This document shows, in pieces, positions 1-10,964 of a stretch of 64,000 bases of DNA; position 1 is the first letter of the stretch, and each line of letters opens with the position of its first letter. The position numbers were made by a program, and so were the translations under genes. The notes under the pieces are model-generated. The model searched no databases. It saw only the letters and a list, made by a program, of their open reading frames with translations, and was not told the DNA's origin. Source of the stretch: Pseudoalteromonas sp. P1-9 (GTDB taxonomy: Bacteria; Pseudomonadota; Gammaproteobacteria; Enterobacterales; Alteromonadaceae); the NCBI RefSeq assembly GCF_001399975.1, contig NZ_LKBD01000023.1, positions 1-64,000 of the forward strand, in the 5' to 3' direction.

Positions 1-86
1 AGCCAGAGCAGCAGCCAGAGCAGCAGCCAGAGCAGCAGCCAGAGCAGCAGCCAGAGCAGCAGCCAGAGCAGCAGCCAGAGCAGCAG
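1..86. repeat. perfect 12-bp tandem repeat in damX linker
   Basis: Seven identical copies of AGCCAGAGCAGC cover 1-84, followed by a partial eighth. The array starts at the window edge, so the true copy number is higher. Because the unit is a multiple of three, gain or loss of copies changes linker length (PEQQ units) without shifting the frame. The absence of any synonymous difference between copies suggests recent expansion or homogenisation by slippage. Confidence 0.95.
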
Positions 87-392
87 CCAAAAAACTCAAC
101 CGGTAACGAGTGGTTTATTGCACAGCCAGCAAATTATTTTACAATTCAGCTTATGGTGGTGCGCGATCTAGAAGTGATATCACAAACAGTTGAAAACCTG
201 AATTTAGATAATACACATATATTTGAAATAAAGAGCAATCAAGCTAGTTTACATGGTTTAACGTATGGCTTATACAGCTCAATGGCAAAAGCACAAAAAG
301 CGAGAGTAGAGCTACCAGCAATGCTTTTAAATCAAGGCGCGTTTGTCAAATCAGTAGGTAAAATTCAACAGCAAATTCAAGCAAATAACTAA
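3..392 (+). CDS. damX: DamX-like SPOR-domain protein, C-terminal end (5' truncated by window edge)
   Basis: Only the last 129 codons lie in the window. The frame is open from base 3 through a run of seven Pro-Glu-Gln-Gln units, followed by a segment around NEWFIAQPANYFTIQL and a SPOR-type domain to the stop at 390-392. SPOR domains bind denuded septal peptidoglycan, and DamX is an inner-membrane division protein whose gene sits just upstream of dam in many gammaproteobacteria, as here. The PEQQ run would be the low-complexity linker between the membrane anchor and the SPOR domain. An ATG at 153 is internal to the SPOR domain and is not a real start. Family assignment is firm from domain plus synteny; the missing N-terminus cannot be checked. 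Confidence 0.85.
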   Translation, partial: PEQQPEQQPEQQPEQQPEQQPEQQPEQQPKNSTGNEWFIAQPANYFTIQLMVVRDLEVISQTVENLNLDNTHIFEIKSNQASLHGLTYGLYSSMAKAQKARVELPAMLLNQGAFVKSVGKIQQQIQANN

Positions 393-469
393 AGCCATAG
401 TTTACTAGTGTGAGCTAGTGTAGAATAGCTGCCCTCGACGTGAATTATAAACAATAAATACCAGCTAGC

Positions 470-1306
470 ATGAACAAAAAAACACGCGCATTTTTAAAAT
501 GGGCAGGCGGCAAATACAGTTTAGTTGAAGAGCTTTCTAAGCGCTTACCAACAGCAGATACGTTAGTTGAGCCTTTTGTTGGTGCTGGTTCTGTTTTCCT
601 AAATACGCAATTTAAGCATTATATTTTGAATGATATTAATGCAGATCTCATCAATCTCTACAACGAATTAAAAGATAATCCAGATGAGTTTATTGCCGAT
701 GCGCGGAAATTGTTTGTTGATGTAAATAATGATGCTGATGTTTATTATGAGTATCGTAAACAATTCAATGCGTCATCAGATGCCTATGAACGTGCGATTC
801 TATTTTTATATATGAATCGTCACGGTTATAACGGTCTTTGCCGTTACAATAAAAAAGGCATATTCAACGTACCATTTGGCAAATATAAACGCCCCTATTT
901 CCCTGAAAATGAATTGTATTTTTTTGCAGAAAAAGCGCAGCAAGCGACCTTTACGTGCTTAAACTACGAAGAAGTATTTCAAGCTATTCCGGAAAATGCG
1001 GTTATTTATTGCGATCCTCCTTATGTTCCCTTAAGCAAAACGGCATCATTTACTAGTTATGCTAAAGGTGGCTTTGATTTAGATGATCAAGCTAACCTTG
1101 CTAATTTGGCTGAAAGTCAGGCGTTTAACCAAGGTAATTCCGTCTTAATTTCTAATCATGACACATTATGGACACGTAAAATTTATGCGCAAGCTAGTCT
1201 TGATGTGATCCAAGTAAAACGCACAATTAGTCCGAAAGGAAATAAGCGTAATAAAGTGGGTGAGTTAATGGCGCTGTATAAAGCTGACGTAGATTACGAG
1301 ATTTAA
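470..1306 (+). CDS. dam: DNA adenine methylase Dam (GATC-specific)
   Basis: This 278-residue protein is the usual length for Dam. The N-terminal FLKWAGGKYSL segment and PFVGAGSVFLN form the AdoMet-binding FxGxG-type site, and DPPYVPLS near residue 180 is the catalytic DPPY motif of N6-adenine methyltransferases. Dam methylates GATC and supports mismatch repair, replication timing and gene control. It follows damX by 77 bp, matching the conserved damX-dam-rpe-trpS order. The stop codon overlaps the 3' end of a convergent DUF2970 gene by four bases. Confidence 0.95.
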   Translation: MNKKTRAFLKWAGGKYSLVEELSKRLPTADTLVEPFVGAGSVFLNTQFKHYILNDINADLINLYNELKDNPDEFIADARKLFVDVNNDADVYYEYRKQFNASSDAYERAILFLYMNRHGYNGLCRYNKKGIFNVPFGKYKRPYFPENELYFFAEKAQQATFTCLNYEEVFQAIPENAVIYCDPPYVPLSKTASFTSYAKGGFDLDDQANLANLAESQAFNQGNSVLISNHDTLWTRKIYAQASLDVIQVKRTISPKGNKRNKVGELMALYKADVDYEI

Positions 1307-1473
1307 CTAACAACCAGCTGAACAACAAATGTAATTGTTAAAACAAAGGCGACTGTTAGTACAATACCAAGCACAATTAAGTACCTTACCGATAAGTTTT
1401 TGAAGTGATGATGTTGTCGCTTGCTACTCTGTACGCCAAATAATGCAGCTAAAACGGCTTGTAAATACTGCAT
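1303..1473 (-). CDS. DUF2970-type small membrane protein
   Basis: This 56-codon reading frame has a good ribosome binding site (AAGGAGCG, 6 bp before the ATG). The product begins MQYLQAVLAALFGVQSSK, then a short His/basic stretch, then a hydrophobic helix (about residues 31-54) that would span the inner membrane. The LxAxFGVQS start and single C-terminal helix are the hallmarks of the DUF2970 family, whose function is not known. It is convergent with dam and their 3' ends overlap by four bases. It lies 11 bp downstream of the next minus-strand gene and may be co-transcribed with it. Confidence 0.8.
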   Translation of the reverse strand: MQYLQAVLAALFGVQSSKRQHHHFKNLSVRYLIVLGIVLTVAFVLTITFVVQLVVS

Positions 1474-1484
1474 TATAACGCTCC

Positions 1485-1796
1485 TTATCTTATGTGAGTT
1501 GGATAATTCGCTTGTGCTTCTTTTTTGCCTGACTCAAGCAGTTCAAGTAAGTCTAGATAATGAAATTGAGAACTGCGACTTTTTCCAATGAACCAAGAAA
1601 ACCAGCTTTGATTTGCAGCCCGAGCTTGGCAGCTGCCAGTTGGGAAATATTCAGTACTCGCGACTTGGAGTTTTGAAGGGCAGTTGCAGCCGTGTGATGT
1701 GGTGTTACTTTTTGCAATTAATGAATACGAAGCTGCAGAAAACACCGTAATAGTTGTTGCCAACACCGTGTGTTTTATCCATTTGCTAAACATCAT
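1485..1796 (-). CDS. hypothetical exported or membrane-anchored protein
   Basis: The start at 1796 is chosen because GGAAGAGGCAG lies just upstream of a double ATG; a longer frame to 1880 exists but lacks a ribosome site. The 103-residue product has a hydrophobic segment at about residues 10-26, likely a signal peptide or anchor. After it come a Cys-rich HGCNCP motif, another Cys in PTGSCQAR, and a Trp-rich SWFSWF patch. Spaced cysteines after an export signal would fit disulfides or metal binding in the periplasm, but this is inference. I do not recognise the family. It lies just upstream of the DUF2970 gene on the same strand. Confidence 0.6.
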   Translation of the reverse strand: MMFSKWIKHTVLATTITVFSAASYSLIAKSNTTSHGCNCPSKLQVASTEYFPTGSCQARAANQSWFSWFIGKSRSSQFHYLDLLELLESGKKEAQANYPTHIR

Positions 1797-2025
1797 GTTC
1801 TGCCTCTTCCTATTAGTAACATGACTAAAGCTTAACCAAGTTTTAGGGACAAAACAACGGTAATTTAACGCAAAATACAACTACTCCATCTCAAATTATG
1901 TTATAAATGTTAACCATTTGTAAAGGTGAATTTTAAGAAAAAATAGGTTACAGTATGTGCTGCTTGTAATTGAGCAATTCCCTCTTTCCGTTCAATGTGT
2001 TAACAAAAAAATTTGAGGTAGTGTT

Positions 2026-2700
2026 ATGTCGCAGTATTTAATTGCACCTTCTATTCTGTCAGCTGATTTCGCGCGTCTAGGTGAAGAAGTCGACAATGTT
2101 TTAAAAGCTGGTGCTGATGTGGTGCATTTCGATGTGATGGATAATCACTACGTACCCAATTTAACAATTGGACCAATGGTGTGTAAGGCATTACGTGATT
2201 ACGGAATTGAAGCGCCGATTGATGTACATTTAATGGTAAAGCCAGTTGATACACTTATTCCAATGTTTGCCGATGCAGGTGCAAGCATAATTACATTCCA
2301 CCCAGAAGCAAGCGAGCACGTAGACCGTACACTTTCATTGATCAAAGAGCATGGTTGCAAAGCAGGCTTAGTACTAAACCCAGCAACACCGCTAAGTTGT
2401 TTAGAATATGTTATGGATAAACTAGACGTTATTTTACTAATGTCGGTTAACCCAGGCTTTGGTGGACAAAAATTTATTCCAAATACACTTGATAAGCTGC
2501 GCGAAGTTCGCAAGTTGATTGATCAATCTGGCTACGATATTCGTTTAGAAATTGATGGTGGTGTAAATGTGAATAATATCGCTGAAATAGCTGAGGCGGG
2601 CGCAGACATGTTCGTTGCAGGTTCGGCAATTTTCAATCAGCCTGACTACAAGCACGTAATCGAGCAAATGCGTGAGCAACTGTCTCACGTAAAATCTTAA
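2026..2700 (+). CDS. rpe: ribulose-phosphate 3-epimerase
   Basis: This enzyme interconverts ribulose-5-phosphate and xylulose-5-phosphate in the pentose phosphate pathway. The 224-residue TIM barrel shows [15 protein letters not shown] at the N-terminus, [17 protein letters not shown] (metal and catalytic Asp), [17 protein letters not shown] and EIDGGV, all signature segments. GAGG lies 8 bp before the ATG. In enterics rpe is followed by gph (phosphoglycolate phosphatase) and then trpS; here gph is missing and trpS follows after a 96-bp gap holding a hairpin (AAATGCTT at 2723-2730 with AAGCATTT at 2744-2751). Confidence 0.97.
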   Translation: MSQYLIAPSILSADFARLGEEVDNVLKAGADVVHFDVMDNHYVPNLTIGPMVCKALRDYGIEAPIDVHLMVKPVDTLIPMFADAGASIITFHPEASEHVDRTLSLIKEHGCKAGLVLNPATPLSCLEYVMDKLDVILLMSVNPGFGGQKFIPNTLDKLREVRKLIDQSGYDIRLEIDGGVNVNNIAEIAEAGADMFVAGSAIFNQPDYKHVIEQMREQLSHVKS

Positions 2701-2796
2701 AAAATGTGAAATTCAGGTCGACAAATGCTTGCTTCCAATCTTGAAGCATTTAAAATTGTCGGCCTTATTTGTAAATTAAATTAGTAAAGGAAAATC

Positions 2797-3801
2797 ATGA
2801 CAAAGCCTGTAGTGTTAAGTGGCATTCAGCCCACCGGCGGTATGACAATTGGTAATTATATCGGTGCCATTAACCAGTGGCTTAAATTACAAGAAGATCA
2901 TGATTGTTACTTTATGCTGGTCGATTTGCATGCGCTTACAGTTCGTCAAGAACCTGAAGTGTTAAAGCAACGTGTATTAGATGGTATTGCGCTTTATGCA
3001 GCTTGTGGCATTGATCCTGAAAAATCAGCGCTATTTGTACAATCACAAGTACCAGAGCACGCACAGCTTAGCTGGGTATTAAACTGTTATGCACAAATGG
3101 GTGAGCTTAACCGCATGACGCAGTTTAAAGATAAGTCAGCTAAAAATGCGAATAACATTAATGTTGGTTTGTTTAGCTACCCAGTGTTACAAGCTGCAGA
3201 TATTTTGCTGTATCAAGCGGATCAGGTGCCAGTAGGTGAAGATCAAAAGCAGCATTTAGAATTAACGCGCGATATCGCAACACGCTTTAATAATTTATAT
3301 GGCGACGTATTTAAAATTCCGGAGCCATACATTCCAGAATTTGGCGCGCGCGTAATGAGCCTGCAAGATCCAACCAAAAAAATGTCAAAGTCTGACGACA
3401 ATCCAAATGGTTACATCATGTTATTAGATGAACCTAAAAAGATTGAAAAGAAGCTTAAAAAAGCTGTTACCGATTCAGACGAACAAGCACGCATTTATTT
3501 TGACCCGCAAGAAAAAGCAGGTGTTTCAAACTTATTAACCTTGCTTTCAGTGGCAACAGGTAAATCGATTGAAGAGCTTGTACCAGCGTACGAAGATAAA
3601 ATGTACGGCCACCTGAAAAAAGACACAGCTGAAGCTGTGGTTAGTATGATTGAGCCAATTCAAACGCGTTTTAAAGAAATTCGCGAAGACCAAACATTGC
3701 TGAACAGCATTATGAAATCTGGTGCTGAAAAAGCTGGTGCACGCGCAGAAGCGACGCTTAAATCGGTTTACAATGCGTTAGGTATGATCCCACGCCCATA
3801 A
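2797..3801 (+). CDS. trpS: tryptophanyl-tRNA synthetase
   Basis: This class I aminoacyl-tRNA synthetase charges tRNA-Trp. The 334-residue length is standard. The N-terminal [18 protein letters not shown] carries the HIGH-equivalent motif (TIGN), and KKMSKS near residue 195 is the second ATP-binding signature. [15 protein letters not shown] is the conserved tRNA/tryptophan-site region. GTAAAGGAAAATC precedes the ATG. It follows rpe on the same strand and is closed by an intrinsic terminator at 3827. Confidence 0.97.
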   Translation: MTKPVVLSGIQPTGGMTIGNYIGAINQWLKLQEDHDCYFMLVDLHALTVRQEPEVLKQRVLDGIALYAACGIDPEKSALFVQSQVPEHAQLSWVLNCYAQMGELNRMTQFKDKSAKNANNINVGLFSYPVLQAADILLYQADQVPVGEDQKQHLELTRDIATRFNNLYGDVFKIPEPYIPEFGARVMSLQDPTKKMSKSDDNPNGYIMLLDEPKKIEKKLKKAVTDSDEQARIYFDPQEKAGVSNLLTLLSVATGKSIEELVPAYEDKMYGHLKKDTAEAVVSMIEPIQTRFKEIREDQTLLNSIMKSGAEKAGARAEATLKSVYNALGMIPRP

Positions 3802-3826
3802 TCTTGGCCACATAATGCCAAGCAAG

Positions 3827-3849
3827 AGCCAGGTTTAGCCTGGCTTTTC
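3827..3849 (+). terminator. intrinsic terminator after trpS
   Basis: A 7-bp stem, AGCCAGG (3827-3833) with CCTGGCT (3839-3845), has a 5-nt loop and runs into TTTTCT. It separates trpS from pabA. Confidence 0.75.
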
Positions 3850-3866
3850 TATACATAGGTGCATCC

Positions 3867-4451
3867 ATGTTGTTAATGATCGATAACTACGATTCGTTTA
3901 CTTATAACTTAGTGCAGTACTTCCAGCGCCTTGATGTTGATGTGAAAGTGGTGCGCAATGATGAGCTCACAGTCTCTGAAATAGCCAAGTTAAAACCGCA
4001 ATACATTGTTATTTCACCTGGCCCATGCTCGCCAAACGAAGCCGGGGTTTCTCTTGATGTTGTGCATCAACTAAAAGGCCTGTTGCCAATACTCGGAATT
4101 TGCCTTGGTCATCAAACGATCGCGCAAGCATTAGGTGCGAAAGTGGTACGAGCAAAACAAGTAATGCATGGTAAAACATCAAAAATAATTCATACTAATC
4201 AAGGTGTATTCACTAATTTGCCAAATCCATTAGAGGTTTGTCGCTATCACTCTTTAATCGTTGAAAAGCAAAGTTTACCAACAGATTTAAGTGTTACGGC
4301 GTGGAGCGTGGATGCAGATGGACAACAAGACGAAATAATGGGTCTCAAGAATGAGAACTTGGCATTAGAAGGGGTTCAATTTCACCCCGAAGCCATTTTA
4401 ACGCAATCTGGATTAGCACTACTAAACAACTTTATAACTACGTACCGGTAA
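3867..4451 (+). CDS. pabA: aminodeoxychorismate/anthranilate synthase glutaminase subunit (PabA/TrpG)
   Basis: This class I glutamine amidotransferase supplies ammonia to a chorismate-using partner (PabB for folate, or TrpE for tryptophan). The 194-residue protein starts [18 protein letters not shown]. It carries the oxyanion region [11 protein letters not shown], the nucleophile in [19 protein letters not shown], and the His-Glu of [11 protein letters not shown]. It is closest in wording to enterobacterial PabA. No PabB or TrpE partner is present in the window. It stands immediately upstream of an HDOD gene and the ast genes, an arrangement I associate with Alteromonadales. Confidence 0.9.
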   Translation: MLLMIDNYDSFTYNLVQYFQRLDVDVKVVRNDELTVSEIAKLKPQYIVISPGPCSPNEAGVSLDVVHQLKGLLPILGICLGHQTIAQALGAKVVRAKQVMHGKTSKIIHTNQGVFTNLPNPLEVCRYHSLIVEKQSLPTDLSVTAWSVDADGQQDEIMGLKNENLALEGVQFHPEAILTQSGLALLNNFITTYR

Positions 4452-4462
4452 TCGTTTTTTAC

Positions 4463-5623
4463 ATGAATAAAGCGACAAAGCAAAAATGGCAAGCAGAAAT
4501 GCTAATTGGTCGATTTCACGACTTATTGTTGGGTCAGCAGTTTGCGCAGCAGCAAATTGGTTATATTCATACGCTCGATGTAAATTACGGTGAGCCCCTG
4601 CCGGTACGAAAGCTGTTAGAAGTTGAGCAAGTTGCGGCAAAAGCCCGTGAAAAACAAGACTCTCGTAATCATCAATTTATTGCCGATGTAAATGCTGAAC
4701 TGCACCAGCAAATCGAAGATGGAATAGATAGATGCATGGATAATGTTGAATACATTTATAAAGAAATTATTCAAATTCAAGACAATATTCCTGCAACCTT
4801 GGACATTTTGGCGGTTAAATCAGCCTCGGTTGGTCGCATCGACCCACTTATCACTGATTTACATTGGTTAGGTGAGGAGATCCTTAAGTTTATTAATTTG
4901 CCACAATACCGCCCTGAAAAAGACCCAGCTAAAGCAGTAAGAGTCGATAACCCGTCGCTTGCGCTGCGTTATATTGGCCTTGAAAACTTAAAGCTGATTG
5001 TACCGACATTTTCATTAAAGCACTGGACACCCCACAGTACTGCGCCATTCCAAATGTTAAAACGCAAGCTATGGGAAACCGGTATGGCTGCGGGAATTGC
5101 ATCGCGCAGTTTAGCTGAAGAAAAGGGAGAAGATGGCTACAAACCATTCGTACTGGGAATGTTTCATGGTTTAGGAAATATGGCGTTAATTCGTCTCTAT
5201 CTTCGACTATTTGATGCGCTGTGGGAGCAAAACTCCCGTGAAGCGCGCGAAAATGGTAATAAAGATCGCCATAGCGCGCTCTCAGAAATAAAACCTGAAG
5301 CCTTATTTTTACGAAACTTGATGGTAGAGAAAGGTGCGCGTTTGTCCTGTAAGTTGTTAGAGCATATGAGCTTAAAATATCTTCCTATTGCGCAGGCTAT
5401 GCATGATATCGCCGAGAATAAACCATTTGACGAGTGTTTACCGTTAGCGCAAACAGTATTGAAAGGGCGCGCATACAGTTATTATAAGTTCTTACAAAAA
5501 CATACCTTAATCGAACCCGACGAAGCAAAAGCGCTGTTTACCCATTATCAATTTAGCGGCAAAGAACTCAAATTATTAGCAAGTACCAGCTTGCAGAATC
5601 TGCAATTACGCATTGAGCGATAA
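4463..5623 (+). CDS. HDOD domain-containing protein
   Basis: This 386-residue cytoplasmic protein has a central HDOD-type helical domain (about residues 100-290). Marker segments include LAVKSASVGRIDPLITDL, NPSLALRYIGLENLKLIV and FVLGMFHGLGNMALIRLY. HDOD is related to HD phosphohydrolases but lacks their metal ligands, and such proteins usually act as signalling or scaffold factors. It starts 11 bp after pabA and is probably in the same transcript. No output domain (GGDEF, EAL or kinase) is attached. The specific role is not known. Confidence 0.75.
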   Translation: MNKATKQKWQAEMLIGRFHDLLLGQQFAQQQIGYIHTLDVNYGEPLPVRKLLEVEQVAAKAREKQDSRNHQFIADVNAELHQQIEDGIDRCMDNVEYIYKEIIQIQDNIPATLDILAVKSASVGRIDPLITDLHWLGEEILKFINLPQYRPEKDPAKAVRVDNPSLALRYIGLENLKLIVPTFSLKHWTPHSTAPFQMLKRKLWETGMAAGIASRSLAEEKGEDGYKPFVLGMFHGLGNMALIRLYLRLFDALWEQNSREARENGNKDRHSALSEIKPEALFLRNLMVEKGARLSCKLLEHMSLKYLPIAQAMHDIAENKPFDECLPLAQTVLKGRAYSYYKFLQKHTLIEPDEAKALFTHYQFSGKELKLLASTSLQNLQLRIER

Positions 5624-7141
<1,518 letters not shown>

Positions 7142-7153
7142 GAGCAAAGACAG

Positions 7154-7179
7154 GAAAGCAGCATTTGGCTGCTTTTCTT
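7154..7179 (+). terminator. terminator-like hairpin between astC and astA
   Basis: AAAGCAGC pairs with GCTGCTTT around a 5-nt loop and is followed by TTCTTAATTTT. It sits inside the 60-bp astC-astA gap, so it could partly uncouple astC from astA-astD, consistent with a dual ArgD/AstC role. Confidence 0.6.
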
Positions 7180-7201
7180 AATTTTAATATAGGGGCTACT
7201 A

Positions 7202-8224
7202 ATGATTATCGTTCGTCCGATTAAAAGCTCGGATTATCCAGCTTTAATGAAGATAGCTGAAGATTCAGGTCATGGCTTCACGTCTTTGCCACAAAATGAA
7301 GACCTGCTTAAGCGCAAAATAGCGCGTTCGGAGCAAAGCTTTAGCAAATCGGTTTCTCATCCTGAGGATGAGGGTTATTTGTTTGTAATGGAAGATTTGG
7401 CGACTGCCGAAGTTGTCGGTACATCTGCAATTGAAGCGGCAGTTGGCTTAGATGATGCCTTTTACCATTATCACTTAAGCAAGGTGATCCACTCGTCGCG
7501 TGAACTTAATGTTTACAAAGCGGTAGATATTCTTACCTTATGTAATGATTACACCGGTGCAACAGAGCTATGCACTTTGTACCTACAAGATCATTACCGT
7601 CAAGGTGGAAATGGTAAGTTATTATCAAAAATGCGTTTTATGTTTATGAATGCGCATGCAGAGCGCTTTGCGAGTAAAGTATTAGCTGAAATGCGCGGTG
7701 TATCTGATGAAAACGGCGAAAGCCCGTTTTGGCAATGGTTAGAAGAGCACTTCTTCTCAATGGATTTTCCAACGGCAGACTACCTAACAGGTATTGGCCA
7801 GAAAGTGTTTATTGCTGAATTAATGCCAAAATACCCAATTTATGTAAATTTACTTAGTAAAGATGCACAAGCGGTAATTGGTCAGGTACATGATAAAACC
7901 CGTCCAGCAATTGAGTTACTAAAAAGCGAAGGCTTCACGTTTAACGGCTATGTAGATATTTTTGATGCAGGGCCAACGGTAGAAGCTGATATTAGTAACA
8001 TCAAAACAATCCGCGATTGCCAAAACCGCACTGTGGTAATTGGTGATATGGCACAAGGCTCAGCGACAAGTTTTATGCTGTCAAACCACAAGTTGGTTGA
8101 CTTTAGAGCGTTACTATCGACAATGACCTTGGATGCAAACAGCAAGACAGTTACTTTGTCTGCTGAATTTGCAAATGCGCTACATGTTTCAGAAGGTGAT
8201 GTGATCACTATCGCACCACTTTAA
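7202..8224 (+). CDS. astA: arginine N-succinyltransferase
   Basis: This enzyme succinylates arginine with succinyl-CoA, the first step of the ammonia-producing AST pathway for arginine breakdown. The 340-residue length matches the family, and it opens with MIIVRPIKSSDYPALMKIAE. Typical segments include GHGFTSLPQNEDLL, YRQGGNGKLLSKMRFMFM (acyl-CoA region), EMRGVSDENGESPFW, FIAELMPKYPIYVNLL and EGFTFNGYVDIFDAGPTVEA. It is a single-subunit type with no paralogue next to it. It is 20 bp ahead of astD, so the two are likely co-transcribed. Confidence 0.95.
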   Translation: MIIVRPIKSSDYPALMKIAEDSGHGFTSLPQNEDLLKRKIARSEQSFSKSVSHPEDEGYLFVMEDLATAEVVGTSAIEAAVGLDDAFYHYHLSKVIHSSRELNVYKAVDILTLCNDYTGATELCTLYLQDHYRQGGNGKLLSKMRFMFMNAHAERFASKVLAEMRGVSDENGESPFWQWLEEHFFSMDFPTADYLTGIGQKVFIAELMPKYPIYVNLLSKDAQAVIGQVHDKTRPAIELLKSEGFTFNGYVDIFDAGPTVEADISNIKTIRDCQNRTVVIGDMAQGSATSFMLSNHKLVDFRALLSTMTLDANSKTVTLSAEFANALHVSEGDVITIAPL

Positions 8225-8228
8225 ATAG

Positions 8229-9710
<1,482 letters not shown>

Positions 9711-9727
9711 TAATAAGTTTTAACTGT

Positions 9728-9754
9728 AAAAAAGCAGCGCAAGCTGCTTTTTTT
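9728..9754 (+). terminator. intrinsic terminator after astD
   Basis: AAAAAAGCAGC pairs with GCTGCTTTTTT around the tetraloop GCAA. The A-run and T-run make it potentially bidirectional. Confidence 0.9.
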
Positions 9755-9781
9755 ATGTCTATAGTTATTGGAAGAAAGGTG

Positions 9782-9942
9782 ATACCAGTTTACTTAAATA
9801 GCCAACTTTTTTGGCGAGTTAGCTGTAGAGCGAATTGCGCTGAAACTTATTGATGTAGCTCAGCTACATTAAAAAGCTTCGTGTGGTAAGCATTTGCGTT
9901 CATCAGTGTAATAGCTAAACACATAGTTATCAGAATTGGTAT
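9782..9942. repeat. 161-bp palindromic MITE-like element, copy A
   Basis: This non-coding element has inverted ends, ATACCAGTT at 9782-9790 and AATTGGTAT at 9934-9942. An exact central hairpin, ATGTAGCT-c-AGCTACAT (9853-9869), lies at its midpoint. A second element of almost the same length with the same ends and central hairpin is at 59594-59755. The arms pair imperfectly along their length, so the unit could extrude as a long cruciform. It has no coding capacity, so any movement would need help in trans. It lies 27 bp beyond the astD terminator and fills most of the 322-bp gap before the next gene. Confidence 0.8.
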
Positions 9943-10032
9943 TAGAAGTAATAAAAAAGTGCAGGGTAGTATTTATTTAACTAATCTGCTTAAAATAGTC
10001 ATATCAAATACACGTAGTAGGTAGATAAATAA

Positions 10033-10371
10033 ATGGTAATTGATCAGCAAGGTTATGATGAGCTTATCATGTACTTAACAGAACACTTATCCTTGTTCGA
10101 AAAGCCGGGAGAAGTTCGGCCAGGCGCGCCTACAGTAATGGCACTGATTGAAGATGATATTGCTGAGCAAATCATTAATTTTTGCATGCAGCATGACGAC
10201 TTAAGCGTTGATGATCGCAGTGTGATTATGCGTGAAGTTGATGGTATTGTGTACGATCTACAGGAAGTACTATCGGGCGTTGTTAATCAACCTGTTACGA
10301 TTGAACAACATGCCTTTATTGATGAGTTTTCAGGGCTCGTTAAAAACTTATTTGATTCTGCTGTTTCCTAG
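10033..10371 (+). CDS. DUF3802 family protein
   Basis: This acidic, soluble 112-residue protein starts MVIDQQGYDELIMYLTEHL, followed by APTVMALIEDDIAEQIINFC and DRSVIMREVDGIVYDLQEVL. The length and these segments fit DUF3802, a family found in Vibrio and Alteromonadales with no assigned function. It has no signal peptide, transmembrane helix or catalytic motif that I recognise. It is separated from astD by the palindromic element and is followed by an OsmC-like gene 91 bp downstream on the same strand. Its role is unknown. Confidence 0.7.
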   Translation: MVIDQQGYDELIMYLTEHLSLFEKPGEVRPGAPTVMALIEDDIAEQIINFCMQHDDLSVDDRSVIMREVDGIVYDLQEVLSGVVNQPVTIEQHAFIDEFSGLVKNLFDSAVS

Positions 10372-10462
10372 CTATATTCACACTGTTAGTTAGCGCTTTT
10401 TATTGCTATCTTGTGTTGCTTACATACAATCGATTGTAGATTAATAAACAAGAGTGTAAACA

Positions 10463-10867
10463 ATGCAAGCAAATGTGAAATGGGTCGACGGAGATACCTT
10501 TGTTGGGCTTTCTAACTCGGGCCACAATGTGGTGTTTGATACAGGCAGTGATAGCGCTGCGCCAAGCCCTATGGAAATGGTTTTAATGTCAGCAGGCTGC
10601 TGTTCTTCTGTTGATGTTGTTAGCATTCTAAATAAAGCAAAACAAAACTTTTCCAACCTTGAAGTAAAACTCTCTGCTGTGCGTGCAGAAACAACTCCAC
10701 GAGTTTTTACTAAAATTAATCTACACTTTGTAGTTACTGGTAAAGATGTGTCTGAAAAGCACCTTTCACGTGCCATTAGTTTGTCGGCTGAAAAGTACTG
10801 TTCAGTAGCACTTATGCTAGATAAAACAGTCGATATTACACACAGTTACGAGATCATTGAAGAATAG
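10463..10867 (+). CDS. OsmC/YhfA family protein
   Basis: This 134-residue protein is close in size and pattern to YhfA of enterics. OsmC-type proteins are thiol peroxidases using a Cys pair. Here Cys residues occur in MSAGCCSSVDVVSIL and later in SAEKYCSVALML, the expected positions. PSPMEMVLMSAG is the family's core helix entry. The substrate of the YhfA branch is uncertain, so peroxidase activity is inferred from the family only. It is probably its own transcription unit, ending before a hairpin at 10888. Confidence 0.88.
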   Translation: MQANVKWVDGDTFVGLSNSGHNVVFDTGSDSAAPSPMEMVLMSAGCCSSVDVVSILNKAKQNFSNLEVKLSAVRAETTPRVFTKINLHFVVTGKDVSEKHLSRAISLSAEKYCSVALMLDKTVDITHSYEIIEE

Positions 10868-10887
10868 CAAAAATAGTACTTTTGCGC

Positions 10888-10914
10888 GGGGGGATTTTCA
10901 TATAAAATCCGCCC
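10888..10914 (+). other. GC/AT hairpin in the speD 5' region
   Basis: GGGATTTT (10891-10898) pairs with AAAATCC (10904-10910) around a 5-nt loop, flanked by a G-run and a matching CCC with one bulged G. It is not followed by a T-run, so it is a weak terminator candidate for the OsmC-like gene. It could equally be a leader structure of speD, whose start is 50 bp downstream. Confidence 0.4.
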
Positions 10915-10964
10915 TCTTCAAAAGCGAAATCGCGATTATTTTATACAATTGAGGGTGGTTTATA

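Noticed and set aside
1-86. CRISPR-like regular repeat at the left edge
   Set aside because: The 12-bp units are adjacent without spacers and encode an in-frame PEQQ linker of DamX.
153-392. Stand-alone 79-residue gene starting at 153
   Set aside because: The frame is open upstream to the window edge and the ATG falls inside the SPOR domain, so it is the tail of damX.
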